From Trinickia terrae (GTDB lineage Bacteria; Pseudomonadota; Gammaproteobacteria; Burkholderiales; Burkholderiaceae), in the NCBI RefSeq assembly GCF_005144415.1, contig NZ_SWJE01000015.1, positions 248,001 to 312,000 on the forward strand: a DNA stretch of 64,000 nt, given 5' to 3'. Shown here piece after piece: positions 18,530-29,880 of the stretch. The position numbers were made by a program, and so were the translations under genes. Under the pieces are notes generated by a model that saw only the letters and a program-made list of their open reading frames with translations, searched no databases and was not told the DNA's origin. The number at the start of each line of letters is the position of its first letter. Positions within the stretch are counted from its first letter, which is position 1.

Positions 18530-18905
18530 AGGTCACCTCGCTGCGCGTCACTCGCTGGAGCCGCAAACAAAAAAGCTCCTGGCGTCGTTGTGCCGCGTTG
18601 CCGTACTTCGTACTGTTTGCGCCGGCGCTTCTGCCAGGATCAGCTTCGCTGAGCGTTGTAAGCGGCTCTAAAGCAAAGGTAGTCCTCTCCTCTGCATCGT
18701 GCAAGGAAGCGCAAGGGGGAAGCGCGCCCCATATACGGATCGCGCGAATGGAGGAGTCACTTGCTGCGATGCAATGCCAAACCTCGAGTTTCAGCTGGTC
18801 CGAAAATTCCGGGGCAGGTCACCTACGCCCTCTGATTGCCTGCGGCAGGCGTACGATAAACAGCATCGACCCGTTCGGGGAATGCTTGATTGCTGGAGAG
18901 CCGAC
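18530..18905. other. Divergent promoter region, coxB / DUF1269 gene
   Basis: 376 bases without a convincing gene, between the divergent cox operon and the plus-strand membrane protein gene. It must contain both promoters, but I found no clear -35/-10 pair or Fnr/Anr-like palindrome. Confidence 0.4.
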
Positions 18906-19415
18906 ATGAGACGTCTTTATTTCCTCGTACCTGACACGACGACGGCGAAGGCGATCGTAGACGACTTGCTGCGGGCGCGGATCACATGGCGACATATCCA
19001 TGTGCTTGCGAATCACAGCGTCGCACTCGAACAGTTACCCGAGGCATCCTTGCTGCAAAGCAGCGACGTCGTGCACTCGCTCGAACGCGGCGTGGCGCTC
19101 GGCGGTGCGACCGGCGCGCTTCTCGGCCTCGTGGCACTCGTGTTTCCTCCCGCGGAGCTCGCAATTGCGGGCGGAGCCGTCGTCGCATTGACGTTGGCAG
19201 GTGCCGGCTTCGGGGCCTGGACGGCCACGATGATCGGCGTCGACGAACCGAATGCACGACTCGAGCGCTTTCGTGGCGCCATACGCGACGGCCAGCTCTT
19301 GATCATGGCCGACGTGCCTGGATTGCGCGAACAGGAAATCGAGCGGATGGTCGCGCAGCATTTTCCGGAGGCCGATCTCGAAGGCGCGGAGCCCACGACA
19401 CCGATCTTCCCCTGA
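18906..19415 (+). CDS. DUF1269-family membrane protein
   Basis: 169 residues starting MRRLYFLVPDTTTAKAIVDD, with an N-terminal alpha/beta domain, a Gly/Ala-rich membrane hairpin at about 65-115 (GVALGGATGALLGLVALVF and AGGAVVALTLAGAGFGAW), and a C-terminal domain containing LLIMADV. This is the DUF1269 pattern. GGAGAG lies just upstream of ATG 18906. It is related in layout to the 13262-13819 gene on the other side of the oxidase operon. Confidence 0.75.
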   Translation: MRRLYFLVPDTTTAKAIVDDLLRARITWRHIHVLANHSVALEQLPEASLLQSSDVVHSLERGVALGGATGALLGLVALVFPPAELAIAGGAVVALTLAGAGFGAWTATMIGVDEPNARLERFRGAIRDGQLLIMADVPGLREQEIERMVAQHFPEADLEGAEPTTPIFP

Positions 19416-19570
19416 GAAGCAGTCTAGACGAGGCCATCGGCGCTCCCTTTGGGTCGACCGCAGCCGATTGCAGAAAGGCAGAGGCCGGCCAATTTCTGCC
19501 GAACACATGAGGCAGTGATCGGCCGATCCCGGTCTTTCGTGTTCGGTTCTCCGACATGGATCGACCGGAT

Positions 19571-19589
19571 CCCACCAAAAAATGCCACC
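19571..19589. repeat. CCACCA-type direct repeat, right copy
   Basis: CCACCA-AAAAA-TGCCACC at 19572-19589. It matches the left copy at 10990-11006 in the same orientation with one substitution and one extra A. Located about 105 bases inside the tRNA-Arg 3' end. Confidence 0.5.
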
Positions 19590-19626
19590 GGCTTCCAGAG
19601 GACAAACCCGAAACATATCGGCATGA

Positions 19627-19660
19627 AAAAACCCGCGAAGCCTTGAGCTTTCGCGGGTTT
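19627..19660 (-). terminator. Intrinsic terminator behind tRNA-Arg
   Basis: Perfect stem AAACCCGCGAA / TTCGCGGGTTT with a run of T on the minus strand, 34 bases beyond the tRNA 3' end. It would end the tRNA transcript. It may also serve the plus-strand gene ending at 19415, but the T-run on that strand is short. Confidence 0.75.
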
Positions 19661-19693
19661 CTGGAAATCTACGGAACTGGCCGGACCGTTGTC

Positions 19694-19768
19694 TGGTCCC
19701 CCCGACAGGAATCGAACCTGTATCTAGCGCTTAGGAGGCACTTGTTCTATCCATTGAACTACGGGGAG
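19694..19768 (-). tRNA. tRNA-Arg (anticodon CCT)
   Basis: Minus-strand cloverleaf: acceptor CTCCCCG / CGGGGGG, D arm GTTC-AATGGATA-GAAC, anticodon stem AGTGC / GCGCT with loop CTCCTAA (anticodon CCT, read 34-36), T arm ACAGG-TTCGATT-CCTGT, discriminator A and encoded CCA. It reads AGG codons. tRNA-Arg 3' ends are common phage and island integration sites; see the 14-base copy at 10923. Confidence 0.97.
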
Positions 19769-19867
19769 AGGACCGTTTGGGCAATTGGCCGTTGTTTGGG
19801 CAACCGGCCGTTGCAGTGAGCGCAGAGTATAGCAAATCCCTCCGACGCCAAGCGGCGCGTGATGTGC

Positions 19868-20050
19868 TTAGAACTCGACGGCGGCAAACTCCGCCTTGCT
19901 CACGTCGCACAGCGGGCAGCGCCAGTCGCCGGGAATGTCGGCAAAGCGCGTGCCGGGCTCGATGCCTTCGTCGGGAAGGCCTTCTTCTTCGTTATAGATC
20001 CAGCCGCAGATCAGGCAGACCCAGCTCTTGTATTCGATGACTTCGCTCAC
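19868..20050 (-). CDS. rubA: Rubredoxin
   Basis: 60 residues with the two iron-binding pairs CLICGW and CPLCDVSK, and the rubredoxin core YNEEEGLPDEGIEPGTRF and DIPGDWRCP. Single Fe(SCys)4 electron carrier of the cytoplasm. The start is GTG 20050 (AGAGAAC upstream). Stand-alone gene divergent from the DUF4399 gene across a 297-base gap in which I see nothing specific. Confidence 0.95.
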   Translation of the reverse strand: MSEVIEYKSWVCLICGWIYNEEEGLPDEGIEPGTRFADIPGDWRCPLCDVSKAEFAAVEF

Positions 20051-20347
20051 GGAGTTCTCTTTCAGGTTCGATTGAATGCATTGGAGCGCTTTGGCCCCAG
20101 GCCGGGGAGGAGCGTCGCGCGAAACCTGCGATTTTAGCGGATTCCCCGCGACGCCCCGCGCGCGCAATTGACGCGGCCGGCGACCCGGCGGCAGGCGCCC
20201 TTGCGATCGACGACCCTGCTGCTCGCGCTTCCTGCTCGTGGCCCGCGAGACCTCTGGCTCCGCCAACTCGACCCATCCGGGTTGACAGGCCGTTTTCGAA
20301 CTCGCGGTGTATGCTGAGCACCGGCTCGATTCCTTCAGGAGAAAGCG

Positions 20348-20758
20348 ATGTTCAAGAACAGGTGGATAACAAGCGCGGTATTCGCGGGCTTGCTGGTGGC
20401 ATCGGCGTCGGCGGTCGCGCAATCCGACCCGCGCGTATTCTTCGTCGCGCCGAAGGACGGCGCCACCGTGAGCAATCCCGTCCATGCGGTGTTCGGGCTC
20501 GACGGCATGACCGTCGAGCCTGCCGGCACCATGACGGCCGGCACGGGCCACCATCACCTGATCGTCGACGGCGGGCCGCTGCCCCAGGGAACGGTCATTC
20601 CCGCCACCGAAACGTCGCTCCATTTCGGCAAGGGCCAGACCGAGACCGATCTGACGCTGCCGCCCGGCGATCACACGCTGACGCTGCAATTCGGCGACGG
20701 CGCGCATCGCTCGTACGGCCCCGAAATGAGCCAGACCATCACGATTCATGTGAAGTAG
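20348..20758 (+). CDS. DUF4399 secreted protein
   Basis: 136 residues with a Sec signal peptide (cleavage after about residue 24, SAVAQ), then the DUF4399 pattern: FFVAPKDGATVSNPVHAVFG, GTGHHHLIVDG and GDHTLTLQFGDG. The triple His suggests a metal site, but the family function is not established. AGGAGAAAG precedes ATG 20348. Monocistronic; periplasmic location inferred. Confidence 0.85.
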   Translation: MFKNRWITSAVFAGLLVASASAVAQSDPRVFFVAPKDGATVSNPVHAVFGLDGMTVEPAGTMTAGTGHHHLIVDGGPLPQGTVIPATETSLHFGKGQTETDLTLPPGDHTLTLQFGDGAHRSYGPEMSQTITIHVK

Positions 20759-20927
20759 GGGCGTAGGCGAGGCTGGCGGCGGCGTGGACCCTGCGCAGCC
20801 GCATCCGCATTTGCCTCGTACGTTCCGCCATCCGGCCGCGCCTTATGCGGCGGCGGGCGACCGATTGCGGACGACCGGTACAATGAGCGCTTTGGTTTTC
20901 CCTCGAAGCCGCTCTTTCTTTTTCCCC

Positions 20928-22868
<1,941 letters not shown>

Positions 22869-23736
22869 CGCGCACGAAGCGCGATTAAAGCCGCGGTCCG
22901 GTGTTTCCTATGTACGTTGCCGCACACCGGGATCGCGTGTGCGGCGGCAACGCCCAGGCAATCGTTCGCTTAGCGAAACGACTTTCTCCGCAGCGCTTTC
23001 GCCGCTGCAACCAAATCGGAGGTCGCGCCGTGCCGCCTGCGCGGCTCCCGACATGCGTCTGACACATCGCCGAGGGCGGCCGCTCCGGTTGGACTTCCGC
23101 GCTTCTCGAGCCGACATCCTCTCGTTCTCGCGCTGCATTGCACGGCGCATTCGGTCTGCGGGCCAGCCAACAAAGCCGTTGCGATACCGCGCGGTTTTTC
23201 TTCGCTCGAGCATGAGATTGCGCAACACATTGCCGGCCCATCGAGGCATGCGGCGCCTGTTTTGCTCATCGCTGTGACAAAAATAGTAAGACCTTTCGGC
23301 TGGCGTTTTTTCCGCTCGCCTTCGACGGGTGAACATACGATAACGCTGCGCAGCAATCGTTTCTCGTGAGTGAGTTTTTGCTTCGAGCGAGCCAATCCAA
23401 TCATATTTTCCCCCCAGAAAAACCGGTGCGTTGCCGTATCCCGCCCGCTGCCATTTCAGCGATGAAACGTTTTGCCCCGTTTCTGCTGCGCCGCGCAACG
23501 TCGATATCCGCCAGACCATTGCGCCAAAGGGTCTGACGGGGAGCTGGTATGGACCTCGCTTAGTGCGTCGCTGCAGTAAAACGGCGACGCGCTTGAAGCA
23601 GCGTTTGCCAAATAAACGGCCAAGCGCCGGACAAATGGATTTCCCGTAGTCATTCTTGGTGGGACGCCACGATTGCGATCGTTCGGCGCCGGGGACTCGC
23701 TTTGTCTGGACAGTTGCGCCCAACACGCGAGGACCC
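22869..23736. other. Long leader region before pgaA
   Basis: 868 bases with no recognisable gene; the open frames here have no ribosome sites or family resemblance. The stretch around 23270-23420 is AT-richer and could hold the pga promoter. It would leave a long 5' leader, as is known for E. coli pgaA (CsrA-regulated), but I see no convincing cluster of GGA sites. Confidence 0.4.
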
Positions 23737-25776
23737 ATGAAAGCCAAACGCACGAGAGGCACGAGACGCAACGCGCACACCGCATTCAAGGCGACCGCCT
23801 TGTTGCTCGTGCTCCTGGCGCGCGACTACTGCGCGGCCGACCCTGCGATCGCGCCCGGCGCGCCGCGCAAGGTGGCCGAAGGCGCGGTGCTCACGGAGCG
23901 CGATCAGATCCGCCATCGGGTGTTCGAGCTGGCGGGCGCGGGCTCGCCGCAGCTCGCGCTGGAGGAGGCGAGGAAGCGCCCTGATTCGTTCGCCGTCAAG
24001 GACCTGATGCAGATCGAGGCGCTCCTCGTGTCCGGCGAAGTGCGCTGGGGCCGCCAGCAGGCGCTCGCGTCGGACGATGCCGACCGCCTAGCGCAATCGG
24101 CAGCGGCGCTCGAGCACATCGACGCATTCCTCACGCGCATTCCCGATGGCGACGACTATGCCGACGTGCGCCGCTCGGCTCAGGCCGATCGCGTCGAGGC
24201 GTTGCAGTGCCTCGGCCGCATGAAGGATGCCGTCATGCAATACGAAGCGCTCCTGTACGCGAACGGGCCGTTGCCGGCGCGCGTCCATGCCGCGGCGGGC
24301 GAGGCCTACACCTACCTCGACAGCCCGCGGCAAGCCGCGCCCGCGTACGAGCGCGCGCTGAAGACGCCGCTCGAGCCGATCAAACCGTCGGCCGAGCCGC
24401 ATGCGTTGAAGCGCATCGACGTCGAAGAGGGGCTGTTCTTCGCCTACCTCGACGCGGGACGCTCCGACGACGCGCAAGCCTTCCTGCAATCGACCAAGAA
24501 GAGCACGCCGGTCTACGCCGATCTGTCCGGCCATGCGGAGGAGGTCAACGAAGACTACGGCCGCGTGCGGAAGCTCGAAGCGCAGTACCTGCTCTACACG
24601 GACCGTACGCGCGAAGGCATCGCGGCGCTCGATGCGCTGCGCCAGGACGCGCCGTTCGACGCGTCGCTGATCAGCGCGCGCTCGGACGCGGCGCTGGTGC
24701 AGGAACGTCCGCGCCAGGCGCAAAAGCTCTATCAGGACACGCTCGTCGACCATCCCGGCGACATCGAAACGCTCGCCGGCCTCGGCAAGACCGAGATCGA
24801 GCTTTATCAATACGATCGCGCGGAAGCGATCAACGCCGAGTTCGCCGACCGCTTTCCCGACAGCAACACGGTCAAGAATTTCCAGCGCGGCTTCGAGGCG
24901 TACAAGAGTGCGCAATTGATCGTCGAAGGCAACGGACAGAAAGGCAACTCCGCGCTCGCCGACAACGACTGGGGCATCGACACGCAGCGCTACTCGCAGC
25001 CGATCGCCAACTACTGGCGCGTCTTCGCGCACAACTTCAGCGGCCGCGCCGACACCGGCGACGGCTCGAGCACGAGCCGCGTGCGCAACGGCATCGGCGG
25101 CGATTTCCGCTACTACGGCTTCGACGCCGCGGCCGAGGTCGACCACTCGACGGGACCCCATGCCTACACGGGCGTGGCGGGCACCGTGGCGCTCCAGCCG
25201 AACGACCACTGGAAGTTCTCGGCCGGCATCGACACCAACGACAACTCGCTGCCCTGGAAGGCCTACCAGGCCGGCGTGACGGGCCGCACCGCGAGCGCCG
25301 CCGCGCGCTGGCAGTTCGACGACTACCGCTACTTCGACCTGAGCTACGGCGTGTCGCGCTACAGCGACACGAACCTGCATCAGCAATGGAACGGCACCTG
25401 GTACGAGCGGCTCTTCAACACCCCGAAGTACGAGATCTCGATGTGGGTCGATCTCGACACCAACGGCAACACGCTCGCCAACACCGCGTATTTCAACCCG
25501 CACCGCGACATGGCCGCGCAAGTCACGACGATGTTCCAGTGGACGCCCTGGCGCAACGTCGACAAGTCGTTCAGCCAGCGCGTCTACGCGACCGCCGGCG
25601 GCTATCGCCAGACCAGCCTCGGCAACAGCCTGCTCTGGGAGGTGCGGCTCGAGCAGGCCTGGCAGCTCGGCACGCGCGCCTCGCTCGCCTATGGCGTCGG
25701 CGTGGCGAGCCAGCGCTTCGACACCTCCCGCGAGACCAGCAAGCTCATCTACCTCAACCTCGACATGCCGCTCTGA
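23737..25776 (+). CDS. pgaA: Poly-beta-1,6-N-acetylglucosamine export porin
   Basis: 679 residues. Signal sequence at the N terminus, then TPR-like helices to about residue 390 (repeated AEALQ/ALxxxP patterns such as GLGKTEIELYQYDRAEAINA). The rest, from about residue 400, alternates aromatic and polar residues like an outer-membrane beta barrel and ends in LNLDMPL. This is the two-part PgaA layout; shorter than the E. coli protein (about 800). Exports deacetylated PNAG. GAGGA precedes ATG 23737; first gene of the pga operon, 5 nt before pgaB. Confidence 0.9.
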   Translation: MKAKRTRGTRRNAHTAFKATALLLVLLARDYCAADPAIAPGAPRKVAEGAVLTERDQIRHRVFELAGAGSPQLALEEARKRPDSFAVKDLMQIEALLVSGEVRWGRQQALASDDADRLAQSAAALEHIDAFLTRIPDGDDYADVRRSAQADRVEALQCLGRMKDAVMQYEALLYANGPLPARVHAAAGEAYTYLDSPRQAAPAYERALKTPLEPIKPSAEPHALKRIDVEEGLFFAYLDAGRSDDAQAFLQSTKKSTPVYADLSGHAEEVNEDYGRVRKLEAQYLLYTDRTREGIAALDALRQDAPFDASLISARSDAALVQERPRQAQKLYQDTLVDHPGDIETLAGLGKTEIELYQYDRAEAINAEFADRFPDSNTVKNFQRGFEAYKSAQLIVEGNGQKGNSALADNDWGIDTQRYSQPIANYWRVFAHNFSGRADTGDGSSTSRVRNGIGGDFRYYGFDAAAEVDHSTGPHAYTGVAGTVALQPNDHWKFSAGIDTNDNSLPWKAYQAGVTGRTASAAARWQFDDYRYFDLSYGVSRYSDTNLHQQWNGTWYERLFNTPKYEISMWVDLDTNGNTLANTAYFNPHRDMAAQVTTMFQWTPWRNVDKSFSQRVYATAGGYRQTSLGNSLLWEVRLEQAWQLGTRASLAYGVGVASQRFDTSRETSKLIYLNLDMPL

Positions 25777-25781
25777 CCACC

Positions 25782-27863
25782 ATGGACAAGCTCACTCGCC
25801 GCCGCTTTCTCGCCTTCGCCGCCGCGATGTCCGCGGCGCCCGTCACGCGCATGGCCCATGCGGGCATCGCGCTCGACCTCCTGCCGCCGCCCGATGCGGA
25901 CGACGGCCTCACGTTCCGCGTGCTCGCGATCCACGACATCCGCGACGACCTCACTGCCGATATCGGCTCGGTGGCCGACACCTGCGCGATCAGCACGGCC
26001 ACGCTGAACACGATCTTCGCGTGGCTGAAGGCGAAGGATTTTCATCCGGTCAGCGTCGACCAGATCGTCGCGTCGCGCGAAGGGGGCGCGCCGCTGCCGC
26101 CGCGCGCGGTGCTGCTCAGCTTCGACGACGCCTACACGAGCCAGTACACGAAGGCGTTCCCGCTGCTCAAGGCGTACAACTATCCGGCGCTCATCGGCGT
26201 GGTCACGCGCTGGACCGGGACGCCGGCCGGCCAGCCGGTCCGCATCAGCAAGAAGTCGGTGATGCCGCCGGGCTACTTCATGAGCTGGGACAACCTGCGC
26301 GAGATGGCGGACTCCGGTCTCGTCGAGATTGCCTCGCACACGCACGACATGCACCACGGCGCGCTCGCGAATCCGCAGGGCAACGAACTGCCGGCGGCGA
26401 GCGCGCATCTCTACGATCCCGGCCTCGAGCGCTACGAGACCGACGAGGAGTATCGCGCGCGCATTCATGGCGATCTCGGCCACAGCGTCGATCTGATCAA
26501 GCAGCACACGGGCGTGACGGTGCGCTCGGCGGTCTGGCCGTACGGGATGTACAACGCCGCGCTGATCCGGGCCTCGCAGGCGCTCGGCATGCAGGTCCAC
26601 TTCACGCTCGACGACGGCCCCAACACGCCCGACGTGCCGCTCACCAAGATCCGCCGCCTCTTGGTCTCGTACGATTGGGACGTCGGCACGATGATCGGCC
26701 AGTTTCGCACCGCGCGCGCCTATCGCGGCGAGCACGGCCCGGTCGAGCGCGTCGTGAACGTCGCGCTCGACGACGTCTACGACCCCGAGCCCGCCAAGCG
26801 CGAAGACAAGCTCGGACGGCTGCTCGACCGCATCAAGGACCTCGAGCCGAAGTCGGTCTACCTGCAGGCATATTCGGACCCGAGCGGCACAGGCTTCGCG
26901 CAGGCGCTTTATTTCCCGAACCGCCATCTGCCGATGCGCGCCGATCTTTTCAACCGCGTCGCCTGGCAATTGATCACGCGCGCCGGCGTCCAGGTGTACG
27001 CGCGGCTGCCGGTGCTCGCGTTCGCGTTGCCGGAAGGGCATCCGGCGGCGACGCACGTGGTTCAGGCCTGGCGCGATGCGAACGGCGCGGCGGGCGATGC
27101 CGCCGCGAGTTTCCAGGCGGCGCATCTGCCGCGCCTCTCCCCCTTCGACGCCGACGCGCGCGACGCGATCGGCGACATCTACGACGACCTCACGCGCTAC
27201 GCGAGCTTCAACGGCCTCGTGTTCGGCGCGGACGCGACGCTCGGCGAGTTCGAGGATGCGAGCGAGGCGGCGCTTTCGGCCTACGCGATGTGGGGCTTTC
27301 CCGCCGATCTCGCGCAGATCCGCGCGTCCGAGGCGCTGAGCGAGCGCTGGTCGAAAGCCAGGACGGCGCATCTCGTCGCCTTCACGCGGGAGCTTGCGGA
27401 GCGCGTGCGCGCCTATCAGGGCGGCGGCAACGTGCTGACGGCAAGGAGCCTGCCCGCTGTCGCCGCACTCGATGCGCGTGCCGACCGCCAGTTCGCGCAG
27501 AACCTCGACACCTTCATCGCGAACTACGACTTCGTCGCGTTGGAAGCGCATCCGGGCGCACCGGGCGAAGCCGCCACCGACGGCTGGCTCGACGCGCTCT
27601 CACAACGCGTGCTGAGCCATGCCGGCGCAACCAGGAAGACCGTCTTCGAGCTGCGGACCGTCGAGCGGCGCGCCGACGGTTCCACCCAACAGGTCGCGAC
27701 AGCGACGCTGCGCGAACGCATGAAGCGGCTGAACGCGGCCGGCGTCGTCCACCTCGGCTACGCCACCGACGACTTTCTCGACAACCGCCCCGACACCGTG
27801 GCGCTGCGCGACGTGATGTCGATCCAGAGCACGGTACGGCCCAAGCAAGGCATGTCGACCTGA
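25782..27863 (+). CDS. pgaB: PNAG N-deacetylase
   Basis: 693 residues. Carbohydrate esterase family 4 deacetylase domain with LLSFDDAY (D115, D116) and the metal-binding SHTHDMHHG near 185-193; C-terminal glycoside-hydrolase-like domain from about residue 310 (YLQAYSDPSGTG, VYARLPVLAF). Partly deacetylates the polymer in the periplasm so that PgaA can export it. Odd point: the N terminus (LTRRRFLAFAAAMSAAP) looks like a Tat signal with no lipobox, whereas E. coli PgaB is a lipoprotein. Confidence 0.93.
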   Translation: MDKLTRRRFLAFAAAMSAAPVTRMAHAGIALDLLPPPDADDGLTFRVLAIHDIRDDLTADIGSVADTCAISTATLNTIFAWLKAKDFHPVSVDQIVASREGGAPLPPRAVLLSFDDAYTSQYTKAFPLLKAYNYPALIGVVTRWTGTPAGQPVRISKKSVMPPGYFMSWDNLREMADSGLVEIASHTHDMHHGALANPQGNELPAASAHLYDPGLERYETDEEYRARIHGDLGHSVDLIKQHTGVTVRSAVWPYGMYNAALIRASQALGMQVHFTLDDGPNTPDVPLTKIRRLLVSYDWDVGTMIGQFRTARAYRGEHGPVERVVNVALDDVYDPEPAKREDKLGRLLDRIKDLEPKSVYLQAYSDPSGTGFAQALYFPNRHLPMRADLFNRVAWQLITRAGVQVYARLPVLAFALPEGHPAATHVVQAWRDANGAAGDAAASFQAAHLPRLSPFDADARDAIGDIYDDLTRYASFNGLVFGADATLGEFEDASEAALSAYAMWGFPADLAQIRASEALSERWSKARTAHLVAFTRELAERVRAYQGGGNVLTARSLPAVAALDARADRQFAQNLDTFIANYDFVALEAHPGAPGEAATDGWLDALSQRVLSHAGATRKTVFELRTVERRADGSTQQVATATLRERMKRLNAAGVVHLGYATDDFLDNRPDTVALRDVMSIQSTVRPKQGMST

Positions 27864-27897
27864 GCGCCCGGCAAACGACAACAACGACGAGGCAAAC

Positions 27898-29292
27898 ATG
27901 AAAAGCACACTGAGCGTGATATCGAACTTCGTCTTCTATTACCCGCTTCTGATGGCGTACCTCTGGATGTTCGGCGGCCTGCTGCACTACCTGTTGATCG
28001 AGCGCGCCGAAGCCGGGAAGAGGGCGGGCGAGGGGCTCAAGGAGCATCCGAAGGTGGCCGTCGTGGTGCCCTGCTACAACGAGGCCGACAACGTGCGCGA
28101 GGTCATCGCCTGCCTCGACGCGCTCGACTACCCGAACTACTCGATCATCGCGGTCAACGACGGCAGCCGCGACGCGACCGGCGAGATCCTCAACGGGCTG
28201 GTCGACGTCTATCCGAAGCTCGTCGTGATCCATCAGAACCGGAACGAGGGCAAGGCGATCGGGCTCACCACGGCCGCGATGCTCACCGACGCCGAGTTCC
28301 TGATGTGCATCGACGGCGACTCGCTGCTCGATGCGCAAGCGCTCAACTGGATGCTGCCGCACTTCCTCGCCGACCCGCAGGTGGGCGCGGTGACAGGCAA
28401 CCCGCGCATCCGCACACGCACCTCGCTGCTCGGACGCATGCAGGTGGGCGAGTTCTCGTCGATTGTCGGGCTCATCAAGCGCACGCAGCAGATGTACGGA
28501 CGCATCCTGACCGTGTCGGGCGTGGTGTCGATGTTCCGCAGGAAGGCGCTGCGCGAAGTCGGCTACTGGAGCTCCGACATGCTGACCGAGGACATCGACA
28601 TCAGCTGGAAGCTGCAGGTCAACGATTGGCGGATCCATTTCGAGCCGCGCGCGTTGAGCTGGATTCTCATGCCGGAGACCTTCCGCGGCCTCTACAGGCA
28701 GCGCCTGCGCTGGGCCAAGGGCGGCATTCAGGTGCTCTTCAAGTATGCGAGCGCCCTCGTGCGGCGCCGCCAGCTCCTGATGTGGCCGATTTTCATCGAG
28801 TACGCGGTCAGCATCGTCTGGGCCTACTGCATGCTCGGCACGCTCGCGCTGATGGCGGCCACGGCGCTCTTCACGCTGCCCGAGGCGTGGCGCTTCGCGA
28901 TCGTGCCGCGCGGAGCCGGCGTGTTCCTGTTCGCGACCTGCTGCCTGCAGATCCTGACCGGCTGCGTGCTGGATCGCCGCTACGACACGCGGCTCCTGCG
29001 CTACTTCGTCGACACCGTCTGGTACCCGGTCGCCTTCTGGGCCATCAGCATGATCGCGGCCGTGGTCGCGCTGCCGAGCGTGATCCGCCAGCGGCGCGGC
29101 AAGCGGGCGCGCTGGGTCAGCCCGGACCGCGGCATCCGCGCGGGCGGCGCCGGCCCGCTTGCCCCCGCGGGCGCGCCCGGCGCGGCGCACATGAGCGCGG
29201 ACGACGCCATCGCGGACGACGCCATCGGCACCGATCAAACGCAGCACGGCAGTCCCCTCGATGCGGGTGGGCATCGGCAACTTTCGTCATAG
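27898..29292 (+). CDS. pgaC: PNAG synthase, family 2 glycosyltransferase
   Basis: 464 residues. Two N-terminal membrane segments, GT2 domain with [20 protein letters not shown] (DxD), [10 protein letters not shown] and the [10 protein letters not shown] motif, then C-terminal membrane helices. Polymerises UDP-GlcNAc into beta-1,6-GlcNAc at the inner membrane; needs PgaD. The C-terminal tail is about 50 residues longer than the core and contains a short [10 protein letters not shown] duplication. ACGAGG precedes ATG 27898. Confidence 0.95.
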   Translation: MKSTLSVISNFVFYYPLLMAYLWMFGGLLHYLLIERAEAGKRAGEGLKEHPKVAVVVPCYNEADNVREVIACLDALDYPNYSIIAVNDGSRDATGEILNGLVDVYPKLVVIHQNRNEGKAIGLTTAAMLTDAEFLMCIDGDSLLDAQALNWMLPHFLADPQVGAVTGNPRIRTRTSLLGRMQVGEFSSIVGLIKRTQQMYGRILTVSGVVSMFRRKALREVGYWSSDMLTEDIDISWKLQVNDWRIHFEPRALSWILMPETFRGLYRQRLRWAKGGIQVLFKYASALVRRRQLLMWPIFIEYAVSIVWAYCMLGTLALMAATALFTLPEAWRFAIVPRGAGVFLFATCCLQILTGCVLDRRYDTRLLRYFVDTVWYPVAFWAISMIAAVVALPSVIRQRRGKRARWVSPDRGIRAGGAGPLAPAGAPGAAHMSADDAIADDAIGTDQTQHGSPLDAGGHRQLSS

Positions 29293-29304
29293 GAGAAGGT
29301 GGAC

Positions 29305-29880
29305 ATGGATTTCCCGATCATCGACGCATCGACGCAATCGGTGCTTCAGTTCGAGACCGCATACAGCCGGGCGCAGGCGGTGCGCTATGTTGCCTGGTAT
29401 CGCGTGGTGCGGCCCGCGCTCGTGCTTGGGGTGTGGCTCGTCTCGGCCTGGTACGTGAACTGGTGCCTCGCGCACGCGAGCCCGGAGGAGCTCTCGCTCG
29501 ACGCGTTCATGCCGAGCCTCTTCGGCATTGCCGCGATCGCCTGGACGCTGACGCTGTGGACCCTGTTCCGCCGGCTCGAGCGCCGTCTCAACCCGGTGCG
29601 CCAGGAGCGCGTGCCCGACGTGGCGCCGTCCGCCGCCGTCTTCGATCCGCAACTGGCGGCGGACGCGGGGCGCCGCATGGTCGCCTATCACGACGACGAG
29701 GGGTTCATCTCGCACGTCATGTCGATGTCGGCCGCGCCGAGCGGCGCGAAGCATGCCGGCGTCGCGGCAGGGAGCGGCGAGCACAGCGCGCGGGGGGGGC
29801 CGTTCAGTCGCGCAACACCTGGGGCAGGCAGCGTGATCATTCCGTTACGGGGGAGGAAGGCATCATGTGCGGAATCGTAG
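29305..29880 (+). CDS. pgaD: PgaD-like membrane subunit of the PNAG synthase
   Basis: 191 residues with two membrane segments (about 35-55 and 70-92) in the PgaD layout and position. AGGAGAAGG is 5 nt before ATG 29305. Known PgaD proteins are c-di-GMP-responsive partners of PgaC. The C-terminal 80 residues are low in similarity to what I know, and the 3' end overlaps glmS by 16 bases in another frame, suggesting that the tail grew into the next gene. Confidence 0.82.
   Translation: MDFPIIDASTQSVLQFETAYSRAQAVRYVAWYRVVRPALVLGVWLVSAWYVNWCLAHASPEELSLDAFMPSLFGIAAIAWTLTLWTLFRRLERRLNPVRQERVPDVAPSAAVFDPQLAADAGRRMVAYHDDEGFISHVMSMSAAPSGAKHAGVAAGSGEHSARGGPFSRATPGAGSVIIPLRGRKASCAES

Noticed and set aside
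22908-23789. 293-codon minus-strand frame in the gap before pgaA
   Set aside because: No ribosome site, no family resemblance, unusual residue composition and overlap with the pgaA start.
24207-27863. 1218-codon plus-strand frame seen as one very long protein
   Set aside because: Only its end, from ATG 25782, is real (pgaB); the upstream part is a second frame over pgaA and reads as Arg-rich nonsense.
29865-29880. Frameshift at the pgaD-glmS overlap
   Set aside because: Both products have sensible ends; glmS starts at the invariant MCGIVG and pgaD simply ends 16 bases later.
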